64,000 nt of DNA from Hafnia alvei (GTDB lineage Bacteria > Pseudomonadota > Gammaproteobacteria > Enterobacterales > Enterobacteriaceae): the NCBI RefSeq assembly GCF_034424155.1, contig NZ_CP139992.1:4418012-4482011 (forward strand). Reading direction: 5' to 3'. The translations under genes were made by a program, and so were the position numbers. Each line of letters opens with the position of its first letter. Position 1 is the first letter of the stretch. This document shows positions 37,569 through 47,340 of this stretch, piece after piece. The notes under the pieces were generated by a model, which saw only the letters and a list, made by a program, of their open reading frames with translations, ran no database searches and was not told the origin of the DNA.

Positions 37569-40277
37569 ATGACCCAGATAATCGATCAGGCCGCTGAAAA
37601 ACGCAGCCGCAAAGACAAGAAAAAAGTGACCTATCTGATTGCAGAAGAATCTGCGGTCAGCTTGGATGCAACCCTATCTAATCTCTCTTCAAACCTCAGT
37701 GGACTTGAGGAAGAAGACGCACGCGAACGCCTGCTGGAAACAGGCCCAAATCAGGTCGCTCATGAAAAAGTGCCACCAGCTTTGGTGCAGTTGATCAGCG
37801 CGTTTAACAACCCCTTCATTTTTGTTCTGATGGTGCTGGCAGCGATCAGTTTCTTCACCGACTACTGGCTACCGCTACAACGCGGTGAAGAAACCGATCT
37901 CATTGGCGTCATCATTATTTTGATCATGGTGTCGTTAAGCGGATTACTGCGTTTCTGGCAGGAATTTCGTACCAACAAAGCCGCTGATGCTTTGAAATCA
38001 ATGGTGAGAACCACCGCGACGGTGCTGCGCCGGGCGCATCCTGCGGCCAAAAGCGAGTGCAAAGAGATCCCTCTGCAAGAGCTGGTGCCGGGCGATATTA
38101 TTTTGCTTTCCGCAGGCGATATGGTTCCAGCCGACGTTAAATTGATTGAATCGCGCGATCTGTTTATCAGCCAAGCCGTTCTGACCGGTGAGGCGATTCC
38201 AATTGAAAAATATGATGTTACCGCCAGCGTTAGCCAAAAATCATGCAGCGGCAATAATAGCGAAAGCGAGCTGTTAGAGCTGTCCAACATTTGTCTGATG
38301 GGTACCAACGTCGCCAGCGGCACCGCGAAAGCCGTTGTCGTTGCGACCGGTGGCAAAACCTATTTTGGTTCTCTGGCTAAATCCATTGTTGGCACGCGCA
38401 CGCAAACGTCGTTTGACCGTGGTGTTAACAGCGTAAGTTGGCTGCTGATCCGCTTTATGTTGGTCATGGTGCCCGTTGTTCTGTTAATCAACGGCTTCAC
38501 CAAAGGCGATTGGGCAGATGCCGCGCTGTTTGCTTTGGCCGTTGCCGTGGGTTTAACCCCAGAAATGCTGCCAATGATCGTGAGCTCTAACTTGGCGAAA
38601 GGGGCAATTACCATGTCCCGTCGTAAAGTTGTAGTTAAGCGTTTGAATGCCATCCAAAACTTTGGTGCCATGGACGTTCTGTGTACGGATAAAACCGGCA
38701 CGCTAACGCAAGACCGCATCATTCTTGAACATCATATCGACATCAATGGGCACGAGAACAAAGAAGTGCTACAGCTGGCGTGGCTAAACAGCTACCACCA
38801 GAGCGGCATGAAAAACCTGATGGATAAAGCGGTGATCCGCTTCGGGCGTGCCCGTCCTGAAGTTGAGGCTATGGCTCGGTTTAGTAAAATCGACGAACTG
38901 CCATTCGACTTTATTCGCCGTCGCCTGTCGATTGTGGTGAGTGATGAACAACGTCGCCATACGCTGATTTGCAAAGGCGCCGTCGAAGAGATGTTGGCTA
39001 TTGCCACGCATATCAGCGATGACGGCAACATTTTGCCACTCGATGACAGCGCGCGTGCCGAGCTGCTGAAATTAGCCACTCACTATAATGAGCAAGGTTT
39101 CCGCGTGCTGATGGTGGGTACCCGTGATTTAGGTATCGATGGCTGTGTTTTCCCGCTGAGCAACAGTGATGAGCGCGATTTGGTGATCTGCGGATTGCTG
39201 ACGTTCCTCGATCCACCAAAAGAGTCTGCGGCTGAGGCGATCACCGCGCTGCGTGAAAACGGCGTGATGGTTAAAGTATTGACCGGCGATAACCCAATTA
39301 TCACCAGCAAAATCTGCCGTGATGTGGGTTTAGAACCGGGCGAGCCTCTGCTGGGTAGCGAGATTGAAGGCATGAGCGACGAGCACCTTGCCTTGCTGGC
39401 CGAGCAACGCACCGTGTTTGCTAAGCTAACGCCGCTGCAAAAATCACGTGTACTGAAAGCGCTGCAAAGCAACGATCATACCGTCGGTTTCTTGGGCGAT
39501 GGTATCAATGATGCCCCAGCGCTGCGCGATGCTGACGTTGGTATCTCCGTAGATACCGGCACCGATATTGCCAAAGAGTCTGCCGATATCATTCTGTTGG
39601 AAAAAGATCTGATGGTGCTGGAAGAAGGCGTCATTACCGGCCGTGAAACCTTCGGGAACATCATTAAGTACCTGAACATGACCGCCAGTTCTAACTTTGG
39701 CAACGTGTTCTCCGTGTTGGTTGCAAGCGCCTTTATTCCGTTCTTGCCGATGCTTGCCATTCAGCTGTTGCTGCAGAACTTGATGTATGACATCTCACAG
39801 CTGACCCTGCCATGGGACAAAATGGACAAAGAGTTCCTGCGCAAACCGCGTAAATGGGATGCCAAAAACATTGGACGTTTCATGCTGTGGATTGGGCCGA
39901 CGTCATCCATTTTTGATATCACAACCTACGCGATTATGTGGTTTGTCTTTGCCGCCAACAGCATTGAACATCAGGCGCTGTTCCAATCTGGCTGGTTTAT
40001 TGAAGGCTTGCTGTCACAAACATTAGTTGTGCATATGCTGCGTACCCAGAAGATCCCGTTCATTCAAAGCACGGCAGCGCTGCCGGTCATGCTCACCACG
40101 GGCATCATCATGGCGCTTGGTATTTATATTCCGTTCTCACCGCTCGGTACGTGGGTAGGCTTACAACCGCTGCCATGGCAGTACTTCCCATGGTTAGTGG
40201 GTACGCTGTTCAGCTATTGCGTTGTCACTCAGCTGATGAAACGTTTCTATATTCGTCGTTTCGGACAGTGGTTCTAA
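37569..40277 (+). CDS. mgtA: Magnesium-importing P-type ATPase
   Basis: A 902-residue P3B-type ATPase of the inner membrane importing Mg2+ under limitation. The phosphorylated Asp is in DVLCTDKTGTLTQD (about residue 378). The TGES-like segment is AVLTGEAIPIEK, the ATP-binding CKGAVEEML follows, and the hinge motif is GDGINDAPALRDADVG. About ten transmembrane helices. Length fits MgtA/MgtB; MgtA is chosen because no mgtC is adjacent. Regulation is probably by PhoP and the leader. Confidence 0.93.
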   Translation: MTQIIDQAAEKRSRKDKKKVTYLIAEESAVSLDATLSNLSSNLSGLEEEDARERLLETGPNQVAHEKVPPALVQLISAFNNPFIFVLMVLAAISFFTDYWLPLQRGEETDLIGVIIILIMVSLSGLLRFWQEFRTNKAADALKSMVRTTATVLRRAHPAAKSECKEIPLQELVPGDIILLSAGDMVPADVKLIESRDLFISQAVLTGEAIPIEKYDVTASVSQKSCSGNNSESELLELSNICLMGTNVASGTAKAVVVATGGKTYFGSLAKSIVGTRTQTSFDRGVNSVSWLLIRFMLVMVPVVLLINGFTKGDWADAALFALAVAVGLTPEMLPMIVSSNLAKGAITMSRRKVVVKRLNAIQNFGAMDVLCTDKTGTLTQDRIILEHHIDINGHENKEVLQLAWLNSYHQSGMKNLMDKAVIRFGRARPEVEAMARFSKIDELPFDFIRRRLSIVVSDEQRRHTLICKGAVEEMLAIATHISDDGNILPLDDSARAELLKLATHYNEQGFRVLMVGTRDLGIDGCVFPLSNSDERDLVICGLLTFLDPPKESAAEAITALRENGVMVKVLTGDNPIITSKICRDVGLEPGEPLLGSEIEGMSDEHLALLAEQRTVFAKLTPLQKSRVLKALQSNDHTVGFLGDGINDAPALRDADVGISVDTGTDIAKESADIILLEKDLMVLEEGVITGRETFGNIIKYLNMTASSNFGNVFSVLVASAFIPFLPMLAIQLLLQNLMYDISQLTLPWDKMDKEFLRKPRKWDAKNIGRFMLWIGPTSSIFDITTYAIMWFVFAANSIEHQALFQSGWFIEGLLSQTLVVHMLRTQKIPFIQSTAALPVMLTTGIIMALGIYIPFSPLGTWVGLQPLPWQYFPWLVGTLFSYCVVTQLMKRFYIRRFGQWF

Positions 40278-40298
40278 TCTCGGATCCTGTTTGAATCT

Positions 40299-40333
40299 AA
40301 AAGCCGCGGTCATCATGCCGCGGCTTTTGCTTT
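40299..40333 (+). terminator. Intrinsic terminator after mgtA
   Basis: Perfect 11-bp stem AAAAGCCGCGG / CCGCGGCTTTT, loop TCATCATG, followed by T-rich sequence. Confidence 0.88.
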
Positions 40334-40345
40334 TGCTTTTGTATA

Positions 40346-40675
40346 TTAAGAACAGGCTTTAATTAAGGTATCGGTGATCCACTGGTTCACGCTTTTACCC
40401 GCAACCTCTGCCGCCACATTGATTTGTGAGTGCACATCTGGCGGTACACGTAGGCTAATTTTGCCGCTCGCGGGACGCTGGGGTTCACGCCCTCGTGAAG
40501 CGCAATATTCCAGATAGTCATCCACAGAAATCTCAAACTCTTTACGCAAATCAGCCACGTTGTCGGCATGAAAGCCAATAATATCTCTGATCCCCGCCAA
40601 ATGCCCTACCAGACATTTATCTTCTTCACTGTATTCAATACGTGCTGCATAGCCTTTATAGAGCATAGTGTTCAT
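40346..40675 (-). CDS. hicB: HicB-type antitoxin
   Basis: A 109-residue antitoxin. The N-terminal HicB fold (about 1-65) has YKGYAARIEYSEEDKCLVG, GIRDIIGFHAD and EFEISVDDYLEYC. The C-terminal ribbon-helix-helix (about 75-108) contains KISLRVPPDVHSQI and provides DNA binding. It should neutralise HicA and repress the operon. The start overlaps the hicA stop by four bases (ATGA), i.e. toxin first. Confidence 0.88.
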   Translation of the reverse strand: MNTMLYKGYAARIEYSEEDKCLVGHLAGIRDIIGFHADNVADLRKEFEISVDDYLEYCASRGREPQRPASGKISLRVPPDVHSQINVAAEVAGKSVNQWITDTLIKACS

Positions 40676-40941
40676 GGAATAACTCCTAACTCCTCAAGAA
40701 AGACTCTGGCATCTATGATTTGATAAATCTTTGCATTCTTTCCAGGATGAGGCCGATGAAAAGCAACTGACAAACCACCAATTTCAAATTTAACGCGCGA
40801 GCCTTGACCTTCAGAAACCACGGCACCGAGGGCGATTAACAAGTTTTCAATCTTCCGCCACTCTAGCGTTCGAATCGGCGGGTTAGTGAAAATGACGTAT
40901 AGCGTTCGTTGGTGTCTGGCACTGAGCTTATGAGTCGACAT
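40672..40941 (-). CDS. hicA: HicA-type mRNA interferase toxin
   Basis: An 89-residue dsRBD-like toxin that cleaves mRNA independently of the ribosome in characterised members. EWRKIENLLIALGAVVSEGQ is followed by GSRVKF and FHRPHPGK. The conserved histidine-bearing segment is the latter, since the usual GSHHxF is GSRVKF here, as in the longer HicA subgroup. GAGGTGCAAGG precedes the ATG. Confidence 0.85.
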   Translation of the reverse strand: MSTHKLSARHQRTLYVIFTNPPIRTLEWRKIENLLIALGAVVSEGQGSRVKFEIGGLSVAFHRPHPGKNAKIYQIIDARVFLEELGVIP

Positions 40942-40975
40942 CCTTGCACCTCATCCGTGTCGCTCACGCGATAAC

Positions 40976-40994
40976 GATATCAAATTTTGATATC
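40976..40994. promoter_or_regulatory. Palindromic operator candidate for hicAB
   Basis: GATATCAAA-T-TTTGATATC is a perfect 9-bp inverted repeat 35 bp upstream of hicA. It is well placed for autorepression by the HicB ribbon-helix-helix. The rest of the 40942-41245 gap holds no gene. Confidence 0.6.
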
Positions 40995-41245
40995 ATGGCA
41001 AGCGTTTTGCGATGAAAATTTGAGCGCAATGTAGAGCGAATTGAATGAAGTGGCTAACCGCTAAACGCCGTTATTTACTCTGCTTCGCAAACAAAAAATG
41101 TATCCTCAGCGGCGTGGAATAATCTCTGCGGCACTTCTCGCATAATTAATTTGAGTGGCAGCAGCCTATACTGATTTCTAGTGCCATTTGTGCGCCAACA
41201 ACACAACATCAGCGACATGCTGCTCATCCTATTTAGAGACATCAC

Positions 41246-41821
41246 ATGACAAATTCTTGGGAAGACCGTTTAATCATTGCCGATTTAATGACGGGTTGGA
41301 TGCACAGGGATCTGGCCGAGTGGGACCAAATGCTAGAGCTGTTTCACCCAGACGGAACCATCGAGGTAACATGGTTTGAAGGGCTATTTACCGAGTTCGT
41401 GAAAGGCTCCCAGCGCATGGGGAATTCTGCGCTAGTCACTAAGCATCTTATCGGCTCACCGATGATCCAGTTTAACGGTGACAAAGCCATCGCTGAAACC
41501 AACGCCATGATCGTGATTGAAAATGCGCAACTGAAACTCGGTGCCAGCGTTCATAACCGCTTTTACGACTGGGTGGAAAAACGTAACGGCGTGTGGAAAA
41601 TCACCCATCGTCAGTCTATCTATGATTTTGGCTCGTTCAACTTTCCACAGGGCATCGTTGAAATCGATAAAGCCACGGCAGAAAAATTCCCAATTGCCTA
41701 CGCTCCATTGGCATATCTGTTAGAAAAGAGCGGTTTCCCACTATCGCGTGAATTTGCCAGCAAAGGCAGCGTGCTAGAAACAGAAATGAAAGCCGAAGGA
41801 CAGGCGTGGCTGAAAGGGTAA
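41246..41821 (+). CDS. NTF2-like (SnoaL-type) protein
   Basis: A 191-residue soluble protein with an NTF2/SnoaL-like cone fold. The opening helix is EDRLIIADLMTGWMHRDLAEW; then LFHPDGTIEVTWFEG, a TKHLIGSPMIQFNGDKAIAETNAMIVI strand region and the RFYDWVEKRNGVWKITHRQSIYD segment. Substrate unknown; related proteins include isomerases, cyclases and dehydratases. It stands alone, with a shared terminator after it. Confidence 0.7.
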   Translation: MTNSWEDRLIIADLMTGWMHRDLAEWDQMLELFHPDGTIEVTWFEGLFTEFVKGSQRMGNSALVTKHLIGSPMIQFNGDKAIAETNAMIVIENAQLKLGASVHNRFYDWVEKRNGVWKITHRQSIYDFGSFNFPQGIVEIDKATAEKFPIAYAPLAYLLEKSGFPLSREFASKGSVLETEMKAEGQAWLKG

Positions 41822-41834
41822 TGCTCAAATCTAT

Positions 41835-41852
41835 CCGCCCCGAACGGGGCGG
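41835..41852. terminator. Terminator hairpin between the NTF2-like gene and yhiN
   Basis: Perfect 8-bp stem CCGCCCCG / CGGGGCGG with an AA loop between convergent genes. Confidence 0.65.
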
Positions 41853-41862
41853 AAGAACAGTT

Positions 41863-43059
41863 TTATCGTGCCGCTAGCGCCTGCGCACAGGCCCAAGCAG
41901 AGCTCCACGCCCATTGGAAGTTATATCCCCCCAGCCAGCCGGTTACGTCTACCACTTCGCCGATAAAGAACAACCCCGGAGCTTTGTGCGCCTGCATGGT
42001 TTTCGACGACAGCTCATTGGTGTCAACGCCGCCTAGCGTCACCTCTGCGGTACGATATCCCTCAGTGCCGTTTGGGATCACCTGCCAGGCTTGTAGGGTT
42101 TCCACCACCTGCATCTGCTGCGCAACGTTTAACTGTTTCAGCGTGACGTCAGGGATTTGCCCTAAGGTTTGTAAGCACTCAACTAAACGTTTAGGCAGCT
42201 GTTTTGCCAGCGTATTTTTCAGACTCTGATTCGGATGCTCAATACGTTCCGCATCGAGAAAAGCAGTCAGATCGCAATCCGGCAACAGATTAATCGTCAC
42301 TTTCTCACCGGCCTGCCAATAGCTGGAAAGCTGGAGAATTGCTGGGCCGGACAAACCACGGTGGGTAAAGAGAATGCTTTCACGGAAGCTGGTGCCAGAT
42401 TCGGCGGTCACAACCGAAGGAACAGCCACGCCCGAGAGAGTTTGCAGATGATCTAACAGCGGTTTATGCAGCGTAAACGGCACCAACGCCGCACGCGTTG
42501 GCAATACCTTAAGGCCAAACTGCTCTGCAATTTTGTAACCGAATGGCGTTGCGCCAAGGCCCGGCATAGAAAGGCCGCCGCTGGCAATCACCAGCGATCG
42601 GCAGTTAACCTGCTCGCCGTTTAGCTGGAGGGAAAACTCGCCGTTCTCCATCCGCTCAACGTTTAAGATTTCACTGCGTAAACGAATAACCACCTGCCCC
42701 AGCTCACACTCTTTTAGCAGCATGTCCACGATCTGCTCGGCGGAGTCGTCGCAAAAAAGCTGGCCCAATGTTTTCTCGTGGTAAGCAATTTGGTAGCGAC
42801 TCACCAACTCGATAAAATCCCATTGGGTATAGCGCGCCAACGCTGATTTGCAGAAGTGTGGATTCTGAGACAAATAGGCCGCAGGTTCGGCATACATATT
42901 AGTAAAGTTGCAGCGACCGCCACCCGACATCAGGATTTTGCGTCCTGCTTTTTTGCCGTTATCAACCACTAACACACGCAAACCAAGTTGCCCTGCCTGA
43001 GCAGCACAAAACAGGCCAGCGGCACCAGCGCCAACGATCACTACATCGAAATTTTCCAC
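41863..43059 (-). CDS. yhiN: YhiN, HI0933-family FAD-dependent oxidoreductase
   Basis: A 398-residue flavoprotein of the HI0933 family (E. coli YhiN). N-terminal FAD loop VIVGAGAAGLFCAAQAG (about residues 6-22), KAGRKILMSGGGRCNFTN, SGGLSMPGLGATPFGY and C-terminal FFIGEVVDVTGWLGGYNFQWAWSSA. Substrate unknown. It is divergent from pitA, the same arrangement as in E. coli. Confidence 0.9.
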   Translation of the reverse strand: MENFDVVIVGAGAAGLFCAAQAGQLGLRVLVVDNGKKAGRKILMSGGGRCNFTNMYAEPAAYLSQNPHFCKSALARYTQWDFIELVSRYQIAYHEKTLGQLFCDDSAEQIVDMLLKECELGQVVIRLRSEILNVERMENGEFSLQLNGEQVNCRSLVIASGGLSMPGLGATPFGYKIAEQFGLKVLPTRAALVPFTLHKPLLDHLQTLSGVAVPSVVTAESGTSFRESILFTHRGLSGPAILQLSSYWQAGEKVTINLLPDCDLTAFLDAERIEHPNQSLKNTLAKQLPKRLVECLQTLGQIPDVTLKQLNVAQQMQVVETLQAWQVIPNGTEGYRTAEVTLGGVDTNELSSKTMQAHKAPGLFFIGEVVDVTGWLGGYNFQWAWSSAWACAQALAAR

Positions 43060-43382
43060 ACATAACCTCTTGTTTCACGGTTTTAAACGCAACCGCGAAC
43101 GTAAATACCGATTTTTCCAATATGAGCTAATCTGGTAATAAATGCCGAAATAATCCCAGACCAGCGGCGGGGGATTGTAAACGGGGTAATTCTTCACCGC
43201 CAGTGTAAGAAAAAATTAATCTGAAGATATTCACTCAACATACTGAAATGATAGGACTAATCCGAGATATGTATTGATAACCAATGTAAACAAATCAAAA
43301 AAACGTCATATTTTGCTTTTCCCCAGCACGCGTTCTCGCAGATAATGCGCCGCGTTCATGACCACTAACTGGCGTAACGCTT
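43060..43382. promoter_or_regulatory. yhiN-pitA divergent region with a possible uORF
   Basis: A 323-bp region that should carry both promoters. No operator was identified. A 7-codon ORF, MRRVHDH at 43344-43367, ends 15 nt before the pitA start. pitA itself lacks a good Shine-Dalgarno sequence. Confidence 0.4.
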
Positions 43383-44876
43383 ATGCTACATCTATTTGCA
43401 GGGCTGGATTTTCACACTGGCCTTATGTTAGTCCTCGCACTGATGTTTGTTTTGTTTTATGAAGCCATCAATGGTTTCCACGACACAGCAAACGCAGTCG
43501 CAACAGTTATCTATACTCGTGCACTACGCTCGCAGATCGCGGTCGTTATGGCGGGTGTTTTCAACTTCTTAGGTGTGATGTTGGGTGGCCTCAGCGTCGC
43601 CTACGCAATTGTGCACCTCCTCCCAACAGATTTGCTGTTGAACGTGGGCTCGACTCACGGTCTGGCAATGATGTTCTCTCTGCTTCTAGCTGCGATTATC
43701 TGGAACCTCGGCACCTGGTATTTTGGTCTGCCGGCCTCCAGTTCTCACACGCTAATCGGCGCGATTATCGGTATTGCACTGACAAACGCACTGATATCCG
43801 ACACTTCCGTGGTGGATGCGCTCAACATTCCGAAGATGCTGGAAATCTTCCTATCGTTGATTCTCTCCCCACTCATTGGTCTGGTTTTGGCCGGGCTGAT
43901 GGTATTTGTACTGCGTCGTTACTGGAGCGGCACGAAAAAGCGCCGCCGTATGCATATGACGCCTGCTGAGCGTGAAAAGATTGATGGCAAACGTAAGCCA
44001 CCGTTCTGGACGCGTATTGCCTTGATTCTGTCTGCTATCGGCGTGAGTTTCTCTCACGGCGCTAACGATGGTCAGAAAGGCATTGGTCTGTTGATGCTGG
44101 TATTGATTGGCGTGGCTCCGGCCGGCTTTGTGGTTAACATGGACGCCACTGGCTATGACATCACTCGTACCCGCGATGCCATCACGCATCTGGAACAGTA
44201 TTATCAGAAGCATCAGGAAGCACTGCCGCATATCGTTGGCATTGAAGAACACCAGCCCGTTGCGCCAAGCACCGGCAACAATGATTTCCATTGTGATTCT
44301 TCACGCGCACTGATTGCTATCGACCACAGCAAAGCCTTGCTGAACAACCTGCAACGCTACGATGAGCTGACCGTTGATCAACGTAATCAGATGCGTCGTT
44401 TGCTAATGTGCGTTGCTGATACAGCGGGTAAAGTTGCCAAACTGCCAGAGACCGATGCTCAGGATAAGCGCTTCCTGAACGACCTGCGCAAAGACCTGCT
44501 GGAGACCGTTGAGTACGCACCGATGTGGATTATCGTTGCAGTCGCTCTGGCGCTGTCTCTGGGTACGATGGTTGGCTGGCGTCGCGTAGCGACCACCATC
44601 GGTGAGAAGATTGGTAAGAAAGGCATGACCTATGCGCAAGGCGTTTCTGCGCAGATGACTGCCGCCATCTCCATCGGCGTGGCAAGCTACACAGGTATGC
44701 CGGTTTCAACCACTCAGGTACTTTCGTCTGCGGTTGCAGGTACCATGATCGTGGACGGCGGCGGTGTACAGAGTAAAACGATCAAAAGCATTCTGCTGGC
44801 ATGGGTTCTTACCCTTCCAGTCGCAATTGTGCTTTCTGGTGGTTTGTACTGGCTGGCGCTGACCTTCGTGATCTAA
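43383..44876 (+). CDS. pitA: PitA, low-affinity inorganic phosphate transporter
   Basis: A 497-residue inner-membrane carrier that cotransports metal-phosphate with protons. The duplicated PHO4 signatures are visible: [19 protein letters not shown] (about residue 31) and [13 protein letters not shown] (about residue 225). [14 protein letters not shown] and its counterpart [15 protein letters not shown] also occur. A hydrophilic loop (about residues 250-370) separates the halves. Confidence 0.94.
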   Translation: MLHLFAGLDFHTGLMLVLALMFVLFYEAINGFHDTANAVATVIYTRALRSQIAVVMAGVFNFLGVMLGGLSVAYAIVHLLPTDLLLNVGSTHGLAMMFSLLLAAIIWNLGTWYFGLPASSSHTLIGAIIGIALTNALISDTSVVDALNIPKMLEIFLSLILSPLIGLVLAGLMVFVLRRYWSGTKKRRRMHMTPAEREKIDGKRKPPFWTRIALILSAIGVSFSHGANDGQKGIGLLMLVLIGVAPAGFVVNMDATGYDITRTRDAITHLEQYYQKHQEALPHIVGIEEHQPVAPSTGNNDFHCDSSRALIAIDHSKALLNNLQRYDELTVDQRNQMRRLLMCVADTAGKVAKLPETDAQDKRFLNDLRKDLLETVEYAPMWIIVAVALALSLGTMVGWRRVATTIGEKIGKKGMTYAQGVSAQMTAAISIGVASYTGMPVSTTQVLSSAVAGTMIVDGGGVQSKTIKSILLAWVLTLPVAIVLSGGLYWLALTFVI

Positions 44877-44943
44877 GCGATCAACTAATGCCAACTATCC
44901 TAAAAGCAAATTGCAACTCGGATAGTTAGGTCAGAGAGAACAA

Positions 44944-44980
44944 AAACACCGTAGGATAAAACCTTCGGTGTTTTTTTTGA
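44944..44980 (+). terminator. Intrinsic terminator after pitA
   Basis: Stem AACACCG-AGG / CCT-CGGTGTT with one mismatch and a run of eight T. Confidence 0.8.
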
Positions 44981-45127
44981 GCTTAACATTTAATAATGCA
45001 TCGAAAAGGCTATATGGACTCATATCCAGCAAGGTTTTTTACTATGAGTCATGGTTATAGTCATCGTGACTTTTAAAATGGCATTTTCTAATCAACACAT
45101 TATTTATGTGCCGATTATTCGTCAATA

Positions 45128-45814
45128 TTAATACACACAGGGAAACGGTTTCAATATTCCTTTAAGCTTCCCATATTGAATTTCAATATACCCACCAAAG
45201 CGAAGATCAGACAATATTTTTGCCACTCCACTCCTAGCCAATTTGCTACGAACAAGAATGTAATTTATAACGCTAATTTTTATTCTTTTCTCATATGGAA
45301 TTATATTAATTTCCTGCAACAGCGCACAGACTATTTCATATGTTGTTCTGTTGATCAGTAAATTACTAGTACGAGCTTGGTAGTCACTCATGTAGGAATA
45401 ATAATTTAAAACCTCCCTAATCAGTCCTTGCTTCGCAATCCTGTCAATCGCGATATCACGTGAAAGGCAATAGAGTTCACAACCCGATTTAGGAATAAGT
45501 TTGTAGGTGTCATTTCGAAATGATGATCCCATCAAACCAAACACCGCAGGAGCCTGAGCAGTAGCCACAAGCCGCCTATCCGTAACAACACTCCATAAAT
45601 TGATCTCTCCTTTGACTAATAAAATAACAGCGCATTCTTTTTCACCCTGCTTTTCATCTATGGAGGTAATCAATTTAATTGATTCACCTTTATGCAAAGC
45701 AAGTGCTAAAGATATGGGTTGCAAACACGTTATTAATCGTTCTATATCATCTACAGGCTTTTTCAACTGAATGGGGTAACCATAGAGAAAAGGCTCATCA
45801 TCTAGGCCTTTCAT
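45128..45814 (-). CDS. IprA-like winged-helix regulator
   Basis: A 228-residue protein with a CRP-like architecture. The N-terminal sensor-like half (about 1-130) includes VILLVKGEINLWSVVTDRRLV and AVFGLMGSSF. A helix-rich linker follows, then a C-terminal winged helix (about 165-225; YILVRSKLARSGVAKILSDLRFGGYIEI). It resembles the IprA/YaiV group, known from Salmonella as affecting oxidative stress resistance. Divergent from fimbrial operon 2, so it may regulate it (inference). Start 45814 is preferred over an upstream GTG-like start. Confidence 0.6.
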   Translation of the reverse strand: MKGLDDEPFLYGYPIQLKKPVDDIERLITCLQPISLALALHKGESIKLITSIDEKQGEKECAVILLVKGEINLWSVVTDRRLVATAQAPAVFGLMGSSFRNDTYKLIPKSGCELYCLSRDIAIDRIAKQGLIREVLNYYSYMSDYQARTSNLLINRTTYEIVCALLQEINIIPYEKRIKISVINYILVRSKLARSGVAKILSDLRFGGYIEIQYGKLKGILKPFPCVY

Positions 45815-46046
45815 AATTATCACCAATTAAAGCTTAATAATTTAATATAATGACATACGATACCAAGAAACAAAACTAACCAGTATTGGATACTTTTATT
45901 TGTGTATATGTCATAAATTCAGCGCGATAATTTTTAGACCAAGAACAGACTAATCTTAGATTCGGTATTATTAGAATCTAGCTCTATGTCTGCCTATATG
46001 GAAGAACACCAACGTAATAACATATTACCTAAAGGACTATTTATTT
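45815..46046. promoter_or_regulatory. Promoter region of fimbrial operon 2
   Basis: AT-rich divergent region. It contains a 7-bp inverted repeat TAGATTC / GAATCTA at 45957-45980, about 70 bp upstream of the pilin gene. No fim-switch-type inverted repeats or recombinase gene are present. Confidence 0.45.
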
Positions 46047-46607
46047 ATGACCACTCCATTCAAATTATCCGCCCTTTTTGCCGCTTCTTTTATCATCTTG
46101 TCTGGCTCCGCAATGGCAGCGACAACATCAGTCACCGGCGGAACCGTGCATTTCAAAGGTACGGTTATTGACGCCGCCTGTGCCGTTGATGACAACTCCA
46201 TTGAGCAAACCGTTACAATGGGTCAGGTACGTACCGCCCGCTTTGGCACTGCAGGTTCCGTTACCATCGGCACCGCCGCTAACCAGAAAGTCCCTTTCTC
46301 CATTTCTCTGAAAGATTGCGATAGCACCGTGGCTAGCAATGCCTCCCTGACTTTTAACGGAACAGCCTCAGCAGATTACCCATCAGCGTTAGAAAACGCC
46401 GGTGGTCCAGGTTCAGCATCGGGCGTAGGCATTCAGATTTATGATGCTGAAGGTGCGGCTCTTGGCTTAGGCACTGCATCAGCAACCGTAGCATTAATTA
46501 ACGGTGAGAATACCCTGTCCTTCACCGCTGACTACATCTCAACGAAAACAACCGTCACTTCAGGCGATGTTGAAGCTACTGCAACTTTTAACGTGACCTA
46601 TTCCTAA
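46047..46607 (+). CDS. Major type 1-like fimbrial subunit (FimA-like) of operon 2
   Basis: A 186-residue pilin with signal peptide (about 1-26, SGSAMAATT). Mature part starts SVTGGTVHFKGTVIDAACAVD; cysteines at DAACAVD and LKDCDS form the pilin disulfide; the C-terminus EATATFNVTYS ends with a penultimate Tyr. It heads an eight-gene operon in the order subunit, subunit, chaperone, usher, adhesin, two minor subunits, chaperone. Confidence 0.9.
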   Translation: MTTPFKLSALFAASFIILSGSAMAATTSVTGGTVHFKGTVIDAACAVDDNSIEQTVTMGQVRTARFGTAGSVTIGTAANQKVPFSISLKDCDSTVASNASLTFNGTASADYPSALENAGGPGSASGVGIQIYDAEGAALGLGTASATVALINGENTLSFTADYISTKTTVTSGDVEATATFNVTYS

Positions 46608-46689
46608 TTCATCACGTTTAAGCCTTCAAGGATGAGCAATGCGCCAAGGATGGCGCGCTATAACCCGATTTCGGAATGGAATACCGCCG

Positions 46690-47244
46690 ATGAATCATTT
46701 TGCTTTCAAGCCGGCAGCGTGGGTTTCAGGTGCATGTCTGTTGCTCACGTCCTCGATGGCATTGTCTCAAAGCATGGCTAAGGTTGACGGCGGCAGCGTG
46801 CATTTTAAAGGAACCGTGGTGAACGCGGGTTGTGCGGTAGACACCAACAGCATCGAACAAGAAGTGTCGATGGGTCAGATCAGGCGTGATGCCTTCACGG
46901 GCGTCGGCAGTTGGGTCGATCCTGTTGGTTTCACGATTACGCTCACCGATTGTGATATCTCAGTGAGCCAATCCGCAGGGGTCGCTTTTCAAGGGCCATC
47001 CGATATTCACGATCCCCTCGTCTTCGCCGTCGCGAACGGGCCCGGTTCCGCAATAGGTGTCGGGCTAGGCATCTATGATGAACAAAGCAATCTAATTGTC
47101 CCGAACAGTGCGCCACGCGCTTATAAAACATTGATAGACGGCACTAACGTCTTGCACTTCATCGCTAAATATCGCGCGACAGAGCAACTCCCAGTCGCTG
47201 GCGACGCGAGTGTTACCGCAAATTTCATCGTGCTTTATCAATAG
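46690..47244 (+). CDS. FimI-like second fimbrial subunit of operon 2
   Basis: About 184 residues with signal peptide (about 1-29). It is clearly related to the preceding pilin, sharing the GGSVHFKGTVVNAGCAVDTNSIEQEVSMGQIR block, so the two arose by duplication. C-terminus ASVTANFIVLYQ. It occupies the FimI position and may end or anchor the fibre. The frame is open 17 codons upstream; start 46690 gives the signal peptide. Confidence 0.85.
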   Translation: MNHFAFKPAAWVSGACLLLTSSMALSQSMAKVDGGSVHFKGTVVNAGCAVDTNSIEQEVSMGQIRRDAFTGVGSWVDPVGFTITLTDCDISVSQSAGVAFQGPSDIHDPLVFAVANGPGSAIGVGLGIYDEQSNLIVPNSAPRAYKTLIDGTNVLHFIAKYRATEQLPVAGDASVTANFIVLYQ

Positions 47245-47340
47245 AGCGTATGCGCAGGTGAATAGGCATGCAACAGCGGCGAGCACTTTCCCTCTGCCAC
47301 TTTTAACCCACTGATATGAATAAATAACGCTGAGGCTAAC

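Noticed and set aside
45815-46046. Invertible fim-type promoter switch
   Set aside because: Only a 7-bp inverted repeat was found, and no FimB/FimE-type recombinase gene is present in the window.
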